A stretch of 45,508 nucleotides of DNA. Source: Porcincola sp945869225. Lineage in GTDB: Bacteria > Bacillota > Clostridia > Lachnospirales > Lachnospiraceae. Location of the stretch: positions 1-45,508 of the forward strand of contig NZ_JBQKGW010000021.1 of NCBI RefSeq assembly GCF_052118625.1, in the 5' to 3' direction. The notes under the pieces were generated by a model. That model searched no databases. It had not been told where the DNA came from and was given only the letters and a program-made list of their open reading frames with translations. Shown here piece by piece: positions 40,922-45,508 of the stretch. Within the stretch, counting starts at the first letter, position 1, and each line of letters starts with the position of its first letter. The translations under genes were made by a program, and so were the position numbers.

Positions 40922-42613
40922 ATGGCAGCAGAGAAAAAAGCATGGTGGAAGGAAGCGGTTGTCTATCAGATTTATCCGCGCTCCTTCTCGGACAGTAACG
41001 GAGACGGAATCGGCGATCTGAAGGGAATCACCGCACATCTTCCCTACCTGAAGGAGCTTGGGATTGATGTGATCTGGCTCTCCCCGATCTACCGCTCCCC
41101 CAACGATGACAATGGATACGACATTTCCGATTACCGCAATATCATGACGGATTTCGGAACCATGGCAGACTTCGACGAGATGCTGGCAACCGCTCACAGC
41201 CTCGGCCTGAAGATTGTCATGGATCTGGTGGTCAACCACACATCTGACGAGCACCCGTGGTTTGTGGAGAGCCGGAAGTCCAGAGACAATCCGTACCGCG
41301 GCTATTACATCTGGAAGGATCCAAAGGATGGAAAGGAACCCAACAACTGGGCGTCCTGTTTCTCCGGAAGTGCCTGGCAGTTTGACGAGACAACCGGTCA
41401 GTACTATCTGCACTGCTTCTCGAAGAAGCAGCCGGATCTGAATTGGGAGAACCCGAAGGTCCGCGATGAGGTCTTCGACATGATGAACTGGTGGTGCGGC
41501 GAAAAGGGGATCGACGGATTCCGCATGGATGTCATCAGCATGATCTCGAAGGTCCAGTCCTTCCCGGACGGCAAGGTGACGGATGGTCTGTACGGCGACC
41601 CGGCACCGTATGTCTGCAACGGCCCTCGTGTCCACGAGTATCTGAAGGAGATGAACCGCCGGGTCCTCAGCCGGCATGACATCATGACGGTCGGCGAGGC
41701 TGCCGGCGTCACGATCGATGAAGCGAAGAAGTACGCATCCAGCTCGGGCGATGAGCTGAACATGGTGTTTGAGTTCGAACATGTGGATCTGAAGGGCAAA
41801 CCGGTCGTTGGAAAATGGTCGACCGGCGGCTGTTCTCTGAAGGAGCTCCGCGCTGTCCTGAACAAGTGGCAGCTCGAGCTTGAGGGATCAGCCTGGAACA
41901 GCCTTTTCTGGGACAACCACGACCAGCCCCGCGCGGTCTCCCGCTTCGGGAACGACAGCCCGCAGTACCGCGTTGTCTCTGCCAAGATGCTGGCGACCTG
42001 CCTGCACATGATGAAGGGGACGCCTTACATCTACCAGGGCGAAGAGATCGGCATGACGAACATGCATTTCTCCTCCATAAAAGACTGCAGAGATATTGAG
42101 GAGATCAATGCCTGGAAACAGTATGTCGAGGACACAAAAATGGTCTCGCCGGAAACGATGCTGGCCTGCTTCGATGCCTATGGCCGCGACAACGCGCGGA
42201 CACCGATGCAGTGGGACGACAGCGTGAATGCCGGCTTCACGACTGGTACTCCGTGGCTTGCCGTGAATCCCAACTACCGGGAGATCAACTGCAGGGCAGC
42301 GCTGGCAGATCCGGATTCCATCTTCTACTATTATCAGAAACTGATCCACCTGCGCCACGAAAATCCGGTGATTGTCTACGGTGTCTTCGAGCCGCTGCTG
42401 GAGGATTCGGACAGTATCTATGCCTACAGCCGCCATCTGGATGGCCAGACGGTAACCGTCGCCTGCAACTGGACCGACCAGGAGCAGCCCTGCAGCCTGT
42501 TTGACGCATTTGATAAAAACCCGGGCAGCGCCAGGGAGCTCATCTCCAACTATGGCAGTCACAAGACGGGTGTCCTGCAGCCGTACGAGGCCCGGGTCTT
42601 TCTCGAGAGATAA
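40922..42613 (+). CDS. GH13 alpha-glucosidase (oligo-1,6-glucosidase type)
   Basis: This 563-residue cytoplasmic alpha-glucosidase of the GH13 family has an oligo-1,6-glucosidase or isomaltase-like pattern. It has no signal peptide. WWKEAVVYQIYPRSFSDSNG opens the (beta/alpha)8 barrel. Conserved region I is VMDLVVNHTSDEH, nucleophile region GFRMDVISMI (about residue 200), acid/base region TVGEA and the third Asp region FWDNHDQPRAVSRFG. GGGAGG lies seven bases upstream of ATG 40922. It heads a three-gene operon with the AraC-type regulator and a second GH13 enzyme, suggesting uptake and breakdown of an alpha-linked gluco-oligosaccharide. Confidence 0.92.
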   Translation: MAAEKKAWWKEAVVYQIYPRSFSDSNGDGIGDLKGITAHLPYLKELGIDVIWLSPIYRSPNDDNGYDISDYRNIMTDFGTMADFDEMLATAHSLGLKIVMDLVVNHTSDEHPWFVESRKSRDNPYRGYYIWKDPKDGKEPNNWASCFSGSAWQFDETTGQYYLHCFSKKQPDLNWENPKVRDEVFDMMNWWCGEKGIDGFRMDVISMISKVQSFPDGKVTDGLYGDPAPYVCNGPRVHEYLKEMNRRVLSRHDIMTVGEAAGVTIDEAKKYASSSGDELNMVFEFEHVDLKGKPVVGKWSTGGCSLKELRAVLNKWQLELEGSAWNSLFWDNHDQPRAVSRFGNDSPQYRVVSAKMLATCLHMMKGTPYIYQGEEIGMTNMHFSSIKDCRDIEEINAWKQYVEDTKMVSPETMLACFDAYGRDNARTPMQWDDSVNAGFTTGTPWLAVNPNYREINCRAALADPDSIFYYYQKLIHLRHENPVIVYGVFEPLLEDSDSIYAYSRHLDGQTVTVACNWTDQEQPCSLFDAFDKNPGSARELISNYGSHKTGVLQPYEARVFLER

Positions 42614-42646
42614 CCACCGGATGACAGAAAGGAGGGTGCGATTGAT

Positions 42647-43585
42647 ATGAGTGTACAATCACTGCCGTCTTCTCTGAAGGAAACCCGAACCCAGGGTACT
42701 GTGACGTTTCCGTGTACGGTTTACAAGGCGGATGCCTCCGCCTCGGAGATCCCCCATCCTTTCATCACAAAGGTTCACTGGCATGACGCAGTGGAGATTC
42801 TGCACTTTATCCATGGACATTTCCGTGTCCGCATCGGGATGGAAGAATACGATATCCATCAGGAGGCGTTCTGTTTTGTCGGAAGCGGGAAGCTTCACGC
42901 GATTTACAGCGCGGACGGCTACCTGGAAGAAGCCCTGCTTTTCTCCCCGTACATTCTGGAGTCACCGGGCGTTGATTCCGCGGAGCGGGAGCTGATCGAT
43001 CCGCTTCGCCGCGGTCAGCTCGCCCTCCCGCTGATGATTGACGAGTCATCCCCTGCCTTCTGCCAGATCCGTCATGAGTACCAGATCTGTCAGGCCATCT
43101 TCGGCACCCGGTCGAGGATCCAGGGCGACCAGCACATGCTGGAGGACGCTGCCTCGCAGCTGCGCGTGAAAGCCGCTCTGATGAACATCCTGGCCACGCT
43201 CAGCGAAACCGGGCTTTTAGGTGAGCCGGCCGGCCGGGAGGATCCGCGTCTGGAGGCCCTCAAAAAGGTTCTGGGCTATATCCGCGATCATTTCCCGGAG
43301 AAAATCTATCTTTCGGATCTGGCGCAGCTCATGAACATGAACGAGCAGTACTTCTGCCGCTTCTTCCGGATGGCGATGGGAAAGACACCCCTGACATACA
43401 TCAATGAGACGCGCATCCGTCAGGCCTCCCTGCTTTTGCAGAACAGCGAGCTTCCGGTTGCGCAGATCGCCGAGGACTGCGGCTTCTGCAGCCCCGGACA
43501 TTTCATTGCAGCGTTTCGAAAGTTTACCGGTACCACGCCGAAGCGGTACCGGAATCAGCAGCGGGCGCATCCCGCTTCATTCTGA
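42647..43585 (+). CDS. AraC-family transcriptional regulator with cupin sensor
   Basis: This 312-residue regulator has an N-terminal cupin-like domain with VHWHDAVEILHFIHGHFRVR (about residues 44-63) that would bind a sugar. The C-terminal AraC/XylS double helix-turn-helix (about 205-305) has KIYLSDLAQLMNMNEQYFCR and VAQIAEDCGFCSPGHFIAAF, both helix pairs in canonical form. AAAGGAGGGTG lies 10 bases ahead of the ATG. Lying between the two glucosidase genes, it probably controls the operon from the promoter near 40876. A ligand is not known. Confidence 0.92.
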   Translation: MSVQSLPSSLKETRTQGTVTFPCTVYKADASASEIPHPFITKVHWHDAVEILHFIHGHFRVRIGMEEYDIHQEAFCFVGSGKLHAIYSADGYLEEALLFSPYILESPGVDSAERELIDPLRRGQLALPLMIDESSPAFCQIRHEYQICQAIFGTRSRIQGDQHMLEDAASQLRVKAALMNILATLSETGLLGEPAGREDPRLEALKKVLGYIRDHFPEKIYLSDLAQLMNMNEQYFCRFFRMAMGKTPLTYINETRIRQASLLLQNSELPVAQIAEDCGFCSPGHFIAAFRKFTGTTPKRYRNQQRAHPASF

Positions 43586-43601
43586 CCGGGAGGATTTGAT
43601 T

Positions 43602-45275
43602 ATGAATCGAAAATGGTGGCATGGAAAGGTTGCCTACCAGGTATACCCGAAGAGTTTCTGCGACAGCAACGGGGACGGGATCGGCGATCTGAAGGGAATC
43701 ATCAGCAAGCTGGATTATCTGAAGGATCTGGGGGTTGATATCATCTGGCTGTCCCCCTGCTATGTCTCTCCGCTCGCGGACCAGGGCTATGACATCGCCG
43801 ATTACTACAACATCGATCCCCGCTTCGGTACGATGGCGGACATGGAAACACTCATCGCTGAGGCGAAAAAGCGGGATATCGGCATTCTCATGGACCTGGT
43901 GGTCAACCATTGCTCCGATGAGCATGAATGGTTTAAAAAAGCCTGTGCGGATCCGGACGGGCGCTGCGGGAAGTTCTTCTACATCGAGAAAAGACGGCCG
44001 GACGGCTCGCTTCCCTGCAACTGGCGCTCCTGCTTCGGCGGGCCGGTCTGGGACAAGCTTCCCGGGCATGATGATCTTTACTACCTTCATACCTTCCACA
44101 AAAAACAGCCGGATCTGAACTGGGAGAATCCCGAACTGCGGGAGGAAGTCTACAAGATGATGAACTGGTGGCTTGACAAAGGGCTGGCCGGTTTCAGGAT
44201 CGACGCGATCATCAACATCAAGAAGGTGCTTCCCTTCAAGGACTACCCGGCAGACCGGAGCGACGGCCTCTCCAGCACTGCCAGCATGCTCAAAGAGCAG
44301 ACCGGCATCGGCGCCTTTCTTGGTGAAATGAGAGACCGGACCTTCAAGCCTCACAATTCGTTCTCGGTTGGCGAGGTCTTCGACGAAAAGCCGGAGGAAA
44401 TTCCGGAATTCATCGGGGACAACGGCTATTTTTCCTCGATGTTTGACTTCTCGGAGACCGTCTTCGGGCGGAGTCCCCTCGGCAGCTATGCGGACAGCGG
44501 CATCACCCCTGATGACTACAAACGCTGCGTCTTCCAGACACAGTGGCAGATCGGTGACATCGGCATGATCTCCAACATCATCGAGAACCATGACGAATCC
44601 AGAGGGGTCTCCCGCTATATCCCGGAGGGAGATGTAACTCCGACCTCCAAAAAAATGCTGGCGGCGCTCTATTTTCTCCTCAAGGGGCTTCCCTGGATCT
44701 ATCAGGGGCAGGAAATCGGCATGGAGAATATCAGCTTCGACAGCATCGACGAGGTCGATGATATCTCCACAATTGACAGCTACAGGGTAGCGCGCGCTGC
44801 CGGTCTCTCCGAGAAGGAGGCTCTGCGTGCTGTTGAAAAAAGCAGCCGTGACAACGCAAGGACGCCGTTCCAGTGGGACGGATCAGAGAACGCCGGCTTC
44901 ACCACCGGGAAGCCATGGCTGAGGGTCAACCCCAACTATACAGAGATCAACCTGGCGGATCAAAAGGATGACCCGGATTCCGTCTTCAATTTCTACCGCC
45001 AGCTGACAAGACTGCGCAAGAATCCGGACTACCAGGAAACCTTGACATACGGCAGACTGGTGCCCTATCTGGAGGACCGCCACAATGTGATGGCATACCT
45101 GCGCCAGAGCGAGAGCCAGTCCATCCTGGTCATGGGCAACTTCCAGAAGGAGCCGCAGATCCTTCCGCTGCCGTCCGTCCCGAAAAAGATCCTGCTGAAC
45201 AACCTGCATGATCTGAAGCTGGACAGTGAAAACGTCACGCTGGACGGCTATCAGGTGATTGTGGCGGAGCTGTAA
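43602..45275 (+). CDS. GH13 alpha-glucosidase, second copy
   Basis: This 557-residue enzyme is paralogous to the first glucosidase of the operon. It opens KWWHGKVAYQVYPKSFCDSNG (core WWHGKVAYQVYPKSF) and has LMDLVVNHCSDEHEW, nucleophile block GFRIDAIINIKK, SVGEVF and third Asp block IIENHDESRGVSRY. The two paralogs differ in the substrate loops, so they likely take different alpha-linked sugars. ATG 43602 has GGGAGGATTTG before it and follows the regulator stop closely. The open frame extending upstream overlaps the regulator and is not used. A perfect terminator follows 16 bases later. Confidence 0.92.
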   Translation: MNRKWWHGKVAYQVYPKSFCDSNGDGIGDLKGIISKLDYLKDLGVDIIWLSPCYVSPLADQGYDIADYYNIDPRFGTMADMETLIAEAKKRDIGILMDLVVNHCSDEHEWFKKACADPDGRCGKFFYIEKRRPDGSLPCNWRSCFGGPVWDKLPGHDDLYYLHTFHKKQPDLNWENPELREEVYKMMNWWLDKGLAGFRIDAIINIKKVLPFKDYPADRSDGLSSTASMLKEQTGIGAFLGEMRDRTFKPHNSFSVGEVFDEKPEEIPEFIGDNGYFSSMFDFSETVFGRSPLGSYADSGITPDDYKRCVFQTQWQIGDIGMISNIIENHDESRGVSRYIPEGDVTPTSKKMLAALYFLLKGLPWIYQGQEIGMENISFDSIDEVDDISTIDSYRVARAAGLSEKEALRAVEKSSRDNARTPFQWDGSENAGFTTGKPWLRVNPNYTEINLADQKDDPDSVFNFYRQLTRLRKNPDYQETLTYGRLVPYLEDRHNVMAYLRQSESQSILVMGNFQKEPQILPLPSVPKKILLNNLHDLKLDSENVTLDGYQVIVAEL

Positions 45276-45291
45276 GATATGATTCCGCTCA

Positions 45292-45345
45292 GGGGGCTGC
45301 CGCACTTAGGCAATTAGTGCGGCAGCCCCCTGATTTTTCTTTATT
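45292..45345 (+). terminator. Perfect rho-independent terminator of the glucosidase operon
   Basis: A 14-bp perfect stem (45292-45305 with 45317-45330) and an 11-nt loop are followed by a T-rich tail from 45331. The stem sequence is symmetric enough that it might also act for a converging gene beyond the window. Confidence 0.95.
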
Positions 45346-45403
45346 TCTTTATTTTCTTTATTTTTCTCTGTTTTTCGGTGCTGATACTTTTTACTGTGCT
45401 GAG

Positions 45404-45508
45404 TTGTAATCCGAGACGCCAGTTTGTAAGGCGAGATGCTTGTTTGTAAATTGAAAACTGCATATTTGTAAACGAAACGCCAGTTTTGTACACCAGATGC
45501 CAGATTTG
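45404..45508. repeat. Array of degenerate 20-nt tandem repeats, cut by the window end
   Basis: Five units each start with TTGTA: 45404-45423, 45424-45443, 45444-45465, 45466-45485 and 45486-45505, and a sixth begins at 45506. The consensus is TTGTAANNCGAGAYGCCAGT, with the third unit being 22 nt. A length of 20 does not keep a reading frame, and the region is non-coding by inspection. It may be a protein-binding array, an origin-like iteron region or a decayed repeat. Confidence 0.65.

Noticed and set aside
1..45508. Search by eye for tRNA, rRNA, CRISPR arrays, integrases and transposases.
   Set aside because: None could be supported in this window.

Overview
The window looks like a chromosomal piece of an anaerobic Firmicute of the class Clostridia, most likely Lachnospiraceae. 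This is inferred from the protein families: a Gram-positive CpsBCD tyrosine phosphoregulatory system, GH13 alpha-glucosidases, and a selenium-dependent molybdenum hydroxylase cluster typical of purine-fermenting Clostridia. No rRNA, tRNA or CRISPR array was seen. Base composition is mosaic. Roughly 4.5-15 kb is visibly AT-rich and about 20-45 kb is GC-rich, which suggests the capsule genes were acquired separately.

Layout. (1) 162-3403 (+): a compact, overlapping operon that matches a three-component ABC (ABC-3C) conflict system. It holds an effector/sensor protein with a decayed HNH-like treble clef and an ABC-3C C-terminal domain, a small middle component, a DUF2326-type SMC-like ATPase, and a small Cro/CI-type regulator. 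A pair of hairpins with complementary loops lies just upstream. (2) 3402-3640: a structured, apparently non-coding segment ending in a strong minus-strand terminator, next to a VanZ-family membrane protein. (3) 20195 down to about 4500 (-): a Wzx/Wzy-type exopolysaccharide or capsule locus. In transcription order it encodes CpsC, CpsD, CpsB, the initiating sugar-phosphate transferase, a PssD/PssE (Alg14/Alg13-like) transferase pair, a frameshifted O-acetyltransferase interrupted at a nine-G tract, a HAD-type protein, GT2, GT4, a Wzy-like polymerase, a WbsX (GH99-like) protein, a CatB-like acetyltransferase, a DUF4422 glycosyltransferase and the Wzx flippase. Gene fragments and a possible MITE lie between them. 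(4) 32091 down to 20505 (-): a selenium-dependent molybdenum hydroxylase (SDMH) and purine/pyrimidine catabolism operon. It encodes DUF3343, a hydantoinase/dihydropyrimidinase, an M20 amidohydrolase, YedF, SelD, YqeB, a NifS/SufS-like PLP enzyme, and the Mo, FAD and Fe-S subunits of a xanthine-dehydrogenase-family enzyme. Adenine deaminase is transcribed divergently, and a YqeC-MocA fusion protein lies beyond it. (5) 37498-45508: phosphoglucomutase, a large membrane GGDEF-GGDEF-EAL protein with a periplasmic-binding-type sensor, and a rightward operon of two GH13 alpha-glucosidases flanking an AraC-type regulator. The operon ends at a perfect terminator, followed by an array of degenerate 20-nt repeats that runs off the window.

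How the parts fit. In the SDMH block, the desulfurase-like enzyme, YedF and DUF3343 probably mobilise and carry selenium. SelD makes selenophosphate, and YqeB, YqeC and MocA are thought to mature the selenium-containing molybdenum cofactor of the hydroxylase. Adenine deaminase, hydantoinase and amidohydrolase provide surrounding nucleobase catabolism. In the capsule block, CpsBCD controls chain length and export of a polymer assembled on undecaprenyl phosphate, flipped by Wzx and polymerised by Wzy. O-acetylation of that polymer may be phase variable.

Functions come from reading motifs and family resemblance by eye. No database search was run.
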